Shown: positions 1-6,784, counted from the first letter of the stretch. The stretch: DNA of 10,062 nt from Tannerella sp. (GCA_031275525.1 JAISOP010000058.1:1-10062), one strand, 5' to 3'. The notes: generated by a model from the sequence alone, not told the origin. Numbers and translations: made by a program.

Positions 1-22
1 TTGATTGCTACAAAAACAGCGG

Positions 23-30
23 CAAAGATA
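23..30 (-). promoter_or_regulatory. Candidate leftward Bacteroidota promoter (-7 element)
   Basis: On the minus strand this reads TATCTTTG, an exact match to the Bacteroidota sigma-70-type -7 consensus TAnnTTTG. No convincing TTG -33 element is seen at the usual 19-21 nt distance. Transcription would run left out of the window, so a divergent gene is expected just beyond position 1. The 250 nt between it and the queC promoter contain no supported gene. They hold only a 9-nt direct repeat (TGTACGAAA at 70-78 and 91-99) and a GAATTGA-type simple repeat around 115-133. Confidence 0.4.
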
Positions 31-283
31 GAGTTTCCCCGCAATGCTGCACGAATCGCAGGGAAGTTTTGTACGAAAGGCGGGGTTTTATGTACGAAAA
101 AGACCGCACCGCGTTGAATTGAGAATTGAGAATGAATCAAACCTGCCAACTCTTTTCGGGACGAGACACCCAAGGAGTAAAAGCAGGATGGGATCATCAA
201 TTCCGCTACAAACTGCTATGAATTAGATGCGGCGGCCCTGTGCCTACAGCGTGCGCCACAGCCGGTTATTCGGATTATTGTCG

Positions 284-291
284 TATCTTTG
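284..291 (+). promoter_or_regulatory. Promoter (-7 element) of the queC operon
   Basis: TATCTTTG is an exact match to the Bacteroidota -7 consensus TAnnTTTG. A start of transcription about 4-7 nt downstream would give a leader of roughly 35-37 nt before the queC ATG at 332. The -33 region is weak, with only a TTAT near 266 and no clear TTG. This promoter decides the queC start: the open frame extends upstream to an ATG at 227, but that part would lie before the transcription start. Confidence 0.7.
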
Positions 292-294
292 CGT

Positions 295-325
295 CGTGTG
301 CTTGCAGAACCACGTTAAAAACAAG
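295..325 (+). promoter_or_regulatory. Possible class I preQ1 riboswitch-like pseudoknot in the queC leader
   Basis: Seen: stem P1 is CGTG (295-298) with CACG (311-314). CTTG (301-304), inside the P1 loop, can pair with CAAG (322-325) downstream of an A-rich linker TTAAAAA (315-321). This gives an H-type pseudoknot ending 6 nt before the queC ATG. Known: class I preQ1 riboswitches have this layout, with a U just after the 5' P1 strand (T299 here), a ligand-reading C just before the 3' P1 strand (C310) and an A before the 3' P2 strand (A321). Six nucleotides separate P2 from P1', as I recall for the Bacillus aptamer. Inferred: preQ1 binding could occlude the queC start. Caution: P1 is only 4 bp, and short hairpins just after the promoter are common in Bacteroidota leaders, so this may be generic. 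Confidence 0.3.
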
Positions 326-331
326 AAAAGA

Positions 332-1009
332 ATGAAATATTCGGATGCTGCGCTGGTCTGCTTTTCCGGCGGACAAGACTCTACAACTTGCCTGTTTTGG
401 GCAAAAAAACAATTTGCAAAGGTCGAAGCCCTTTGTTTTACTTACGGACAGAAACATCTGCTCGAGGCCGAAGTCGCACGAGAGATTGCGGACGGGGCGG
501 GAGTGCCTTTCCACCTGATGGACATCTCCCTGCTGGCTCATCTGTCACCCAATTCACTCACGGATTCCTCCATCGAAATGGATATGGAAACGCCTGCCGG
601 CGGCTATCCCAATACGTTTGTGCCGGGACGCAACCTGGTTTTCCTCGTCTTCGCCGCGATTTTGGGGCGTAGCAGGAATATCTTTCACCTGGTTACAGGC
701 GTTTCGGAGGCTGATTTCAGCGGCTATCCCGATTGCCGGGATACCTTTGTCCGCTCGCTGAATGTAACGCTGAACCTCGCCCTGGACGAGCAGTTCGTCA
801 TCCATACTCCCCTGATGAACCGCGACAAGGCCGAAGTGTGGCAACTGGCCGACGAACTGGGCGTGTTTGAACAGGTGCGCAGGCAGACGCTGACGTGCTA
901 CAACGGCATCCCGGCGGACGGTTGCGGCTACTGTCCGGCCTGCCGGCTGCGCCGCGAAGGACTGGAGAACTATCTCCGCAGGAGGCAGCAACCCGCTCAT
1001 GATGATTGA
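332..1009 (+). CDS. queC: 7-cyano-7-deazaguanine synthase QueC
   Basis: QueC converts 7-carboxy-7-deazaguanine, ammonia and ATP to 7-cyano-7-deazaguanine (preQ0), a cytoplasmic step of queuosine biosynthesis. The 225-residue product has the family's usual length. The adenylating PP-loop is FSGGQDST (residues 11-18). The conserved TFVPGRN is at 95-101, and the zinc site is C189, C198, C201 and C204 in the spacing C-x8-C-x2-C-x2-C. The start at 332 gives MKYSDAALVCFSGG, a normal family N-terminus. The longer in-frame start at 227 lies upstream of the promoter at 284-291. No Shine-Dalgarno is seen, only an A-rich stretch, which is normal for Bacteroidota. It is the first gene of an operon with queF, which uses its product. 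QueD and QueE are not in this window. Confidence 0.96.
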   Translation: MKYSDAALVCFSGGQDSTTCLFWAKKQFAKVEALCFTYGQKHLLEAEVAREIADGAGVPFHLMDISLLAHLSPNSLTDSSIEMDMETPAGGYPNTFVPGRNLVFLVFAAILGRSRNIFHLVTGVSEADFSGYPDCRDTFVRSLNVTLNLALDEQFVIHTPLMNRDKAEVWQLADELGVFEQVRRQTLTCYNGIPADGCGYCPACRLRREGLENYLRRRQQPAHDD

Positions 1010-1034
1010 ATATGATAATATGATAATGAATGAA

Positions 1035-1502
1035 ATGGAACGTTGGGAAGAAGGATTGGCGGCGTTAGGCCGCAAAACGGAGTATCACACGGCGTATGCT
1101 CCGCAGGCGCTGGAAACATTTGCCAACCGGCACCCGGACAACGATTACCGGGTATGTTTCCGCTGTCCCGAATTTACGAGTCTCTGCCCGGTTACCGGAC
1201 AGCCGGACTTTGCTACCCTGCAAATCGACTACATCCCGGACCTCCGGATGGTTGAAAGCAAAAGCCTGAAACTGTACCTCTTCAGTTTTCGCAATCACGG
1301 CGCCTTCCATGAAGACTGCGTCAACCTGATTATGAAAGACCTGATACGGGTGATGGACCCCAAATACATCGAAGTGACCGGTTTTTTCACGCCGCGTGGC
1401 GGCATCAGCCTCCATCCGTTTTGCAACTACGGCCGTCCCGGCACCAAGTACGAATCCTGGGCCGAGCAGCGCCTCGCCCGTTATCCTGCACACCATGCGT
1501 AA
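1035..1502 (+). CDS. queF: NADPH-dependent 7-cyano-7-deazaguanine reductase QueF (type I)
   Basis: QueF reduces preQ0 to preQ1 with NADPH, the step after QueC. This short form (155 residues from this start) is the type I, unimodular, homododecamer-forming class. The catalytic cysteine is C51 in CPVTGQPD, with the general acid D58 seven residues later, as C55/D62 in the Bacillus enzyme. The QueF motif ESKSLKL is at 74-80 and the substrate-binding glutamate is E93 in FHED. In-frame ATGs also occur at 999, 1002, 1020 and 1026. I chose 1035 because nine residues then separate the first Met from the LGRKTEY block, as I recall for Bacteroides homologues. A start at 999 would overlap queC by 11 nt. 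No Shine-Dalgarno resolves the choice. The stop overlaps the next gene's start. Confidence 0.94.
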   Translation: MERWEEGLAALGRKTEYHTAYAPQALETFANRHPDNDYRVCFRCPEFTSLCPVTGQPDFATLQIDYIPDLRMVESKSLKLYLFSFRNHGAFHEDCVNLIMKDLIRVMDPKYIEVTGFFTPRGGISLHPFCNYGRPGTKYESWAEQRLARYPAHHA

Positions 1503-3159
1503 CGGAGCAGCGGCAAGACCCGACTTTCTCTTTGAAAGCAGTTGGGAGGTATGCAACAAGGTCGGAGGCATCTACACGGTACTTTCGACCAAGGCGCGGA
1601 CGTTGCACCGGCAGTATGGAGACCGCGTGATTTTCATCGGCCCCGACCTCGGGTCCTCCGGCGCCGGCTTCCTCGCCGATGCGTCGCTGTTCGCCGAATG
1701 GACGGCGCACGTCGGGGCAAACGAGACGCTACGCCTCAAGGTGGGACGCTGGGACGTCGCCGGCCGCCCACCCGTCATCCTGGTGGACTTCAAGCCCTGT
1801 TTCTCCGAACGCAATGCGCTGTTTTACGAGATATGGGAAGCGTTCGGCGTTGATTCCTATGTGGCCTGCGGCGACTACGACGAGTCGTGCATTTTTGCCT
1901 ATGCCGCGGCGCTGACCCTACAAAGCTTTTACCGCTTCTATGGCCTGGAAGAGAAACAGGTGGTGGCCCACTTCGACGAATGGATGCTGGGGATGGGCCT
2001 GCTGTATCTGCGGAAACACCTGCCGGCCGTGGCGACCGTTTTTACGACCCATGCCACGACCGTCGGGCGTTCCATCGCCGGCAACGGCAAACCGCTCTAC
2101 GGCTATATGGCGGGGTATGACGGCGACCGGATGGCGCAGGAGTTGCACGTCGAGGCCAAACATGCGCTGGAGAAGCAGGCGGCACACCGGGCTGACTGCT
2201 TTACGACGGTGAGCGACATCACCGCCACGGAGTGTGCCCGGTTGCTGGATCGGGCGCCGGACACAGTCACGCCAAACGGTTTCGAGCCGGACTTTGTCCC
2301 CACGGGCGAGGCCTATGACGCCAAACGCGACCGGGCGCGGCAAACCCTGCTCCGCGTGGCGGGAAAGCTGCTGGGTGCACCGGTCAATCCGGATGCCTTC
2401 CTGGTTGCAACCAGCGGACGCTATGAGTACCGCAACAAGGGCATCGACCTGTTTATCGACGCAATGAACCGTCTCCGCCGCTCGGACAGGCTGCGTAGCG
2501 AAACGCTGGCGTTCATCCTGGTACCAGCCTGGGTGTATGCGCCCCGGGCAGACCTCAAGGCGGCGCTGGAGCAGGATTTCCCGCAGACGGAGCCGATGCA
2601 GACGCCTTTCCTCACGCACTGGCTCCACCGGATGGCGGACGACCCCGTGATGAACTTCATCTTCCATGCCGGCTTTTCCAATCGCCCGTCCGACAGGCTG
2701 AAAATCATCTTTGTCCCCTGCTACATGGACGGCCGCGACGGTATCTTCAACCTCCCCTACTACGACCTGCTGATTGGGATGGATGCCACCGTTTTCCCCT
2801 CCTATTACGAGCCGTGGGGATACACGCCGCTGGAGAGCATCGCCTTCGGCATCCCGACGGTGACGACCGGCCTGGCCGGATTTGGTGCATGGGCGAAAAG
2901 CGCCGTCGCCGGGGAAACGATGGAGGAGGGAGTGGCCGTGGTCCGTCGCACGGACGACAACTACAGCGAAGTGGCGGATACCATTGCCGACGTCCTGCTG
3001 TCCCTGAGCCGGAAGGGAAAAACCGAACGGGCGGCTGTCCGGCAGGCTTGTTTCGACCTGGCTTCCCGGGCCGGATGGCAACACTTCATCACCCACTACG
3101 ACACGGCCTACGGGCTGGCGCTCGCCAGGGCAGCGGAAAGGAACAAAGCAAATGAATAA
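1495..3159 (+). CDS. Glycogen synthase, GT3 (eukaryotic Gys-like) type
   Basis: This probably elongates alpha-1,4-glucan chains from a nucleotide-glucose donor. The 554-residue product matches the GT3-like glycogen synthases of Bacteroidota rather than the GlgA/GT5 type. Seen: FESSWEVCNKVGGIYTVLS near the N-terminus, with the donor-site KVGG at 22-25; HFDEWM at 159-164; FTTHATTVGR at 183-192; SGRYEYRNKGIDLF at 307-320; and the C-terminal YYEPWGYTPLES, which carries the E-x7-E pair E439/E447. An upstream in-frame ATG at 1396 lies wholly inside queF and adds a low-complexity, non-homologous extension. ATG 1495 overlaps the queF stop by 8 nt (ATGCGTAA) and gives the normal family N-terminus. The 3' end overlaps the next gene by 8 nt. 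Donor preference (UDP- or ADP-glucose) cannot be read from the sequence. Confidence 0.93.
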   Translation: MRNGAAARPDFLFESSWEVCNKVGGIYTVLSTKARTLHRQYGDRVIFIGPDLGSSGAGFLADASLFAEWTAHVGANETLRLKVGRWDVAGRPPVILVDFKPCFSERNALFYEIWEAFGVDSYVACGDYDESCIFAYAAALTLQSFYRFYGLEEKQVVAHFDEWMLGMGLLYLRKHLPAVATVFTTHATTVGRSIAGNGKPLYGYMAGYDGDRMAQELHVEAKHALEKQAAHRADCFTTVSDITATECARLLDRAPDTVTPNGFEPDFVPTGEAYDAKRDRARQTLLRVAGKLLGAPVNPDAFLVATSGRYEYRNKGIDLFIDAMNRLRRSDRLRSETLAFILVPAWVYAPRADLKAALEQDFPQTEPMQTPFLTHWLHRMADDPVMNFIFHAGFSNRPSDRLKIIFVPCYMDGRDGIFNLPYYDLLIGMDATVFPSYYEPWGYTPLESIAFGIPTVTTGLAGFGAWAKSAVAGETMEEGVAVVRRTDDNYSEVADTIADVLLSLSRKGKTERAAVRQACFDLASRAGWQHFITHYDTAYGLALARAAERNKANE

Positions 3160-4264
3160 TATGGATTTCAAGGAACTGCTGAGGCCGGGCATCACTGGGA
3201 AAGACGAAGAGGTGATGGCGTCTATCCGCCGCTCGCCGTATCCCGTGATCCTGTACGGCGCGGCGGAGGACGTGGGAGACCGGATTGTCAGGAAATTGTC
3301 GGAAAACGGCTTGCACCTGGCTGGAGTGGCGCTGGACGGCGACTGTCCCGCCGTCACCCGTGCGCCCGCCCTGTCGGGGCTGGAAGCCTGTACGCCGGCG
3401 GAGGCGGACGAACGCTTCGCGGCATACCACGTCATCATCGGCTTTGTCAAGGGCTATCACCCGGCCTACTCCATCGCACGGAAATTCCGCAACGCCCGGT
3501 CGATAGACTATCTCTCCGAATTGTTCGAGATGGAAATCATCACACCGTCGTTCGTCCTGGAGCACCGGGAGCCGCTGGAGGCCCTTTACAACAGCCTTTG
3601 CGACCCGCTTTCAAAAGATTCCTTCGTCGCTTACCTGCTGGCCAAAACCCGTCAGGACATGCGCTACCTTCCGCCTTTTTTCGACAAACGGCAATACTTC
3701 CCCTCCGGATGTTTCACCCTGACGGATCATGAATCGTATTTCGACTGCGGCGCCTTTACGGGCGACACCATCGCCGATTTCCTGAACGTAACCGGCGGCA
3801 AGTACCGCCACATCTGGGCCGCCGAACCCGATCCGTCCAATTACCGCCAACTGATGCGCTACGTCGCCGACCGGCAGCTAACCGACATTGACGTGGTGAA
3901 CAGGGGAATATACGGTTTCACCGGCCGGCTGCCCTTCCGGGCGGAAGGAAGTATGCTGTCGATGATTACGGAAGAGGCGTCGCAGGTCGTCGAAGTGGAT
4001 ACCGTCGATCATATTGCGGCCGGCCAACCGGTCACTTATCTCAAAATGGACGTGGAGGGCGCCGAACTGATGGCGCTGCGCGGCGCCGCGCAGACCCTTT
4101 CGACCTGCCGGCCGTTGTTGGGAATCAGCATCTATCACCGGCAACGCGACTTGATTGACATTCCCGCTTTCATCCGCTCCCTGGTGCCGGAATACCGGTT
4201 TTATTTCAGGGTACACAAGAAGCTGGCTATTGACACTGTATTATATGCCGTTGCGCCGCGGTGA
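3152..4264 (+). CDS. FkbM family SAM-dependent methyltransferase
   Basis: The 370-residue product has two parts. Residues about 30-130 contain a Rossmann-like segment starting VILYGAAEDVGDRIV. The C-terminal part is an FkbM methyltransferase fold: motif I YFDCGAFTGDT (196-206) for S-adenosylmethionine binding, EPDPSNY (225-231) at the ribose-binding acidic position, and YLKMDVEGAE (296-305), the FkbM hallmark. FkbM enzymes O-methylate diverse substrates, often sugars or polyketides, so the substrate here is unknown. The start ATGAATAA overlaps the glycogen synthase stop by 8 nt, indicating coupled translation. Position beside a glycogen synthase makes a sugar substrate plausible, but that is inference. 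The 2-domain layout (N-terminal Rossmann-like plus FkbM) is common in surface-polysaccharide clusters. It is the last gene of the operon. Confidence 0.87.
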   Translation: MNNMDFKELLRPGITGKDEEVMASIRRSPYPVILYGAAEDVGDRIVRKLSENGLHLAGVALDGDCPAVTRAPALSGLEACTPAEADERFAAYHVIIGFVKGYHPAYSIARKFRNARSIDYLSELFEMEIITPSFVLEHREPLEALYNSLCDPLSKDSFVAYLLAKTRQDMRYLPPFFDKRQYFPSGCFTLTDHESYFDCGAFTGDTIADFLNVTGGKYRHIWAAEPDPSNYRQLMRYVADRQLTDIDVVNRGIYGFTGRLPFRAEGSMLSMITEEASQVVEVDTVDHIAAGQPVTYLKMDVEGAELMALRGAAQTLSTCRPLLGISIYHRQRDLIDIPAFIRSLVPEYRFYFRVHKKLAIDTVLYAVAPR

Positions 4265-4318
4265 TGCAAGAAATTAAAAAATAAATCCGCTAAAAGAAAG
4301 AACTTTCATTTATTTGCG

Positions 4319-4326
4319 TATCTTTG
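4319..4326 (+). promoter_or_regulatory. Promoter (-7 element) of the RNA helicase operon
   Basis: TATCTTTG is an exact Bacteroidota -7 consensus. No TTG is found at the standard -33 distance. Just upstream lies an AT-rich stem, AAATAAAT (4279-4286) with ATTTATTT (4308-4315), which may act as a weak terminator for the preceding operon. The predicted transcript starts near 4331-4333 and leaves about 200 nt of untranslated leader before the ATG at 4531. Confidence 0.6.
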
Positions 4327-4376
4327 TAGCGAAAACAGTCAAGTTTATATTGTATCTTTTTTCTTCGTAATGTTTT

Positions 4377-4519
4377 GTTCCCTCACTAACTAACGGAACT
4401 TTCCAACGGCAAAACCGGTATCAAAATCAACTTACTTGTTTAGTATTATGAATCGTCGCGAGGTGTGTAAGCCCCTTATCGCGACACTTTATTTTGTAAC
4501 AACCTGCTTTTTATAGCAG
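4377..4519 (+). promoter_or_regulatory. Structured 5' leader of the helicase operon
   Basis: The non-coding leader contains three stem-loops. The first pairs GTTCC (4377-4381) with GGAAC (4395-4399). The second pairs GTCGCGA (4455-4461) with TCGCGAC (4479-4485), a perfect 7-bp GC-rich stem with a nested TAAG/CTTA stem (4468-4471/4475-4478), followed by a T-rich stretch. The third pairs CTGCT (4504-4508) with AGCAG (4515-4519) and ends 11 nt before the start codon. Long structured leaders are characteristic of cold-shock genes in other bacteria. Here a role in attenuation or temperature-dependent translation is inference. Confidence 0.45.
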
Positions 4520-4530
4520 TAAAAGAACTT

Positions 4531-5655
4531 ATGACATTTAAAGAATTAGACATCTCAGAGCCTATTTTGAAAGCTCTGGTAAAAAAAGAGTACGCATCGC
4601 CTACGCCCGTTCAGGAACAGGCGATCCCGGTCGCCCTGAAAGGGTGCGACTTGTTGGGCATTGCACAGACGGGAACAGGTAAAACCGCCGCGTTTGCCAT
4701 ACCCATTATCCAGCAACTCAGCCGACCGGCGCCGAAAGGTACGGAACGGAACATTCAGGCGCTGATCCTGACCCCGACACGGGAGTTGGCCATTCAGATT
4801 AATGAATGTGTCAGCGACTATGCCAAGTACACCACCGGTCTGCGCCACACGGTCATCTTCGGTGGAGTCAATCAGCATCCGCAGGTAGATGCCCTCAAGC
4901 GGGGAATCGATATCCTGATTGCCACACCGGGACGCCTGCTCGACTTAATCCAGCAAAAACACATCACCCTCAAACACGTAAAGCACTTCGTCCTGGACGA
5001 AGCCGACCGGATGCTCGACATGGGATTCATCCATGACATCAAACGGATATTGCCCCTGCTGCCCAAACAGAAGCAGACGCTTTTCTTTTCGGCAACCATG
5101 CCGCAAGCGATCGCTAACCTGTCGAAGTCGATCTTGAACCGGCCCGTCAGGGTGGAAGTGACCCCGGAATCGTCCGTGGTGGACACGATCGAGCAGCGCT
5201 TGTATTTCGTTGAAAAGCCGCAGAAAAGCCAACTCCTGGTGGATATTTTGCAGAAAAAGAGGCGGTCGGTACTTGTCTTTTCGCGCACCAAACACGGGGC
5301 AGACAAAATAGCCCGGGCGCTGAACCGCCAGGGTATCGGCTGTGAGGCCATCCACGGAAACAAGACCCAGGGAGCCAGGCAGCGGGCATTAACCAATTTC
5401 AAAGCAGGTAAAACACACGTCATCATAGCAACCGACATTGCCGCAAGAGGCATCGACATTGCTAACCTCGAAATGGTTATCAACTACGACTTGCCGGACG
5501 TGGCCGAAACATACGTTCACCGTATCGGACGCACCGGACGTGCCGGCAACGGCGGTACGGCCCTCACTTTCTGTTCGCAGGAAGAATACGCAATCGTAAA
5601 AGACATACAGAAACTCACCGGAAGGAAATTAAACACCGTGGCCGGCTCCATCTGA
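4531..5655 (+). CDS. DEAD-box ATP-dependent RNA helicase, RhlE type
   Basis: The enzyme unwinds or remodels RNA duplexes using ATP, in the cytoplasm. The 374-residue product has all core motifs in order: the Q motif with PTPVQEQAIP (24-33), Walker A AQTGTGKT (45-52), PTRELA (82-87), TPGR (132-135), the DEAD box at 156-159, SAT (187-189), ARGID (305-309) and HRIGRTGR (330-337). It stops soon after the second RecA-like domain at KLTGRKLNTVAGSI, so it lacks the long basic C-terminal tail of many RhlE proteins. Such tails often contribute RNA affinity, and the downstream basic-tailed RNA-binding proteins might supply this, which is speculation. It leads a three-gene operon with a cold-shock-domain protein (38 nt later) and an RRM protein, suggesting a role in RNA folding at low temperature or in ribosome assembly. 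Confidence 0.95.
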   Translation: MTFKELDISEPILKALVKKEYASPTPVQEQAIPVALKGCDLLGIAQTGTGKTAAFAIPIIQQLSRPAPKGTERNIQALILTPTRELAIQINECVSDYAKYTTGLRHTVIFGGVNQHPQVDALKRGIDILIATPGRLLDLIQQKHITLKHVKHFVLDEADRMLDMGFIHDIKRILPLLPKQKQTLFFSATMPQAIANLSKSILNRPVRVEVTPESSVVDTIEQRLYFVEKPQKSQLLVDILQKKRRSVLVFSRTKHGADKIARALNRQGIGCEAIHGNKTQGARQRALTNFKAGKTHVIIATDIAARGIDIANLEMVINYDLPDVAETYVHRIGRTGRAGNGGTALTFCSQEEYAIVKDIQKLTGRKLNTVAGSI

Positions 5656-5693
5656 AATTTTGCAACGATAATCACCAAACACAACCGAAAGCA

Positions 5694-6143
5694 ATGGCGA
5701 TAACATCCAATAAGAGAGAATTGCAGAAGAAAAAAGAGCAGAAGCGCAAAGACAAGCAGAAGCGCAAGGAAGAACGTAAAGCAACCGGTAGCGGTTCGCT
5801 GGACGACATGATTGCCTATGTGGACGAGAACGGCGTTATCACCGATACTCCTCCCGACCCGCTCCGGAAACAGGAAATTGAACTCGAAAGCATTGCGGTT
5901 TCAACACCCAAGAAAAAAGATATAGAAGAAGCGCCACGAATCGGCTATGTGGAATTTTTCAATTCCGACAGGGGATACGGCTTTATCCGGGACACAGCCG
6001 ATTCGAATAAATATTTCTTCCATGTCAGCAATTCACCGGCAAATATAGCCGAAGGAGATACGGTTACTTTTGAACCGGAACGAGGCGAAAGAGGCATGAA
6101 TGCCGTGAGAATCGCTCTCGTGAAGATAGAACACAACAAATAG
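5694..6143 (+). CDS. Cold-shock-domain protein with a basic N-terminal extension
   Basis: This is a predicted single-stranded nucleic acid-binding protein of 149 residues, about twice the length of a classical Csp. Residues 7-30 are a lysine/arginine-rich, probably helical tail (ELQKKKEQKRKDKQKRKEER). A linker follows with an acidic segment DDMIAYVDENG. The cold-shock domain spans about 82-146, with RNP1 RGYGFI (93-98) and RNP2 YFFHVS (107-112) carrying the RNA-stacking aromatic residues. The extended form with a basic tail is known from Bacteroidota. ATG 5694 is the first start after the helicase stop and gives the whole basic tail. The 38-nt gap to the helicase and the 28-nt gap to the RRM gene indicate co-transcription. 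Confidence 0.92.
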   Translation: MAITSNKRELQKKKEQKRKDKQKRKEERKATGSGSLDDMIAYVDENGVITDTPPDPLRKQEIELESIAVSTPKKKDIEEAPRIGYVEFFNSDRGYGFIRDTADSNKYFFHVSNSPANIAEGDTVTFEPERGERGMNAVRIALVKIEHNK

Positions 6144-6171
6144 ATTATTTACATTATAAACAAAAAAGAGA

Positions 6172-6495
6172 ATGAACATTTATGTATCAAATTTAAACCT
6201 TAGCACAGGAAGCGAAAGTTTACAGGAATTATTTGCAGCGTATGGCGAAGTTACTTCCGCCAGAGTGATTACAGACCGTGAGACCGGCCGTTCGCGCGGA
6301 TTCGGTTTTGTTGAAATGGCCGACGACAACGCAGGACAGAAAGCAATCAATGAATTGGATAATGCCGCGTTTGAAGGTAAAACCATTTCGGTAAGCATTG
6401 CCCGTCCCAAGACGGAACGAAACGACGGCGGATACAATCGCGGCGGTGGATACAACCGCGGCGGTGGCGGTGGATACGGCAGAAATCGCTACTGA
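6172..6495 (+). CDS. RRM-type RNA-binding protein with a Gly/Arg/Tyr-rich tail
   Basis: This is a 107-residue protein with one RNA recognition motif. RNP2 is IYVSNL (3-8) and RNP1 is RGFGFVEM (42-49), both with the aromatic residues that stack on RNA bases. After the RRM (about residue 80) comes a low-complexity tail of GGYNRGG repeats ending GYGRNRY, similar to eukaryotic and cyanobacterial glycine-rich RNA-binding proteins. Bacteroides relatives (the RbpA/RbpB group) are known to act as global RNA-binding regulators affecting polysaccharide-use genes. Whether this is an orthologue cannot be settled here. It is the last gene of the helicase, cold-shock and RRM operon and is followed within 20 nt by a strong terminator. 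Confidence 0.93.
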   Translation: MNIYVSNLNLSTGSESLQELFAAYGEVTSARVITDRETGRSRGFGFVEMADDNAGQKAINELDNAAFEGKTISVSIARPKTERNDGGYNRGGGYNRGGGGGYGRNRY

Positions 6496-6513
6496 CCGAA
6501 CGGTGAGTTTAGG

Positions 6514-6560
6514 AATAGAGGCTGTCTCAAAAGTAATTTTCGAATCAGCCTCTATTTTTT
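6514..6560 (+). terminator. Rho-independent terminator of the helicase operon
   Basis: AATAGAGGCTG (6514-6524) pairs perfectly over 11 bp with CAGCCTCTATT (6546-6556) and is followed by a run of T. The 21-nt loop contains AAAA/TTTT that can extend pairing. The left half also reads GAGGCTGTCTCAAAAGT, a form common at insertion-sequence ends in Bacteroidota, so the terminator may have been recruited from an IS end. Confidence 0.75.
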
Positions 6561-6690
6561 CTTTGAGGATTTGCCTGTTTTCAGATTATATGGTATTGTT
6601 ATGTCTGATTATAAAGACACAAACTTGATCTGCAAACAGGCAATTTTTTAAAACAAAAAATGAGGATACCTCAAAAGTTATTTTTGAGAC
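6517..6690 (+). repeat. Pair of IS-end-like direct repeats bracketing a stem-loop
   Basis: Two direct copies of about 29 nt lie at 6517-6545 and 6662-6690. They share GAGG, CTCAAAAGT and ATTTT in the same spacing, about four fifths of positions. The second copy is itself a hairpin: CTCAAAA (6670-6676) with TTTTGAG (6682-6688). They resemble insertion-sequence termini, but no transposase lies between them. Confidence 0.45.
6571..6649 (+). ncRNA. Terminator-like structured stem-loop, possible small RNA
   Basis: TTGCCTGTTT (6571-6580) pairs perfectly with AAACAGGCAA (6634-6643). After a 2x2 internal loop, AGAT (6583-6586) pairs with ATCT (6628-6631). Inside, TGTCT (6602-6606) pairs with AGACA (6615-6619). 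A run of six T follows at 6644-6649. The whole looks like a compact RNA ending in an intrinsic terminator, or a second terminator for the upstream operon. No consensus promoter is seen. The nearest is TTTCTTTG at 6556-6563, one base off, and it overlaps the T-run of the previous terminator. Confidence 0.3.
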
Positions 6691-6784
6691 ACTCGTGTCC
6701 TTCGTCTCCGTGTTTAAAATTAGGTGGTGTTCTCCAAAGTATGCTGATTCATACCTCCATTAAACGCTGTTACAAAACGATCCT

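Noticed and set aside
44..226. 60-codon open frame at the left edge
   Set aside because: It has no recognisable product, consists of spacer with simple GAATTGA repeats, and has no promoter in front of it.
227..331. Upstream extension of queC to ATG 227
   Set aside because: The promoter -7 element at 284-291 lies within it, and the extra 35 residues have no family counterpart.
1396..1494. Upstream extension of the glycogen synthase to ATG 1396
   Set aside because: It lies inside queF in another frame and adds low-complexity Ala/Ser/Pro sequence. The family N-terminus starts just after ATG 1495.
1918..3450. 510-codon open frame on the minus strand
   Set aside because: It is antisense to the glycogen synthase and the start of the methyltransferase, both with clear family motifs. 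Its translation has no recognisable domain and is a GC-rich shadow frame.
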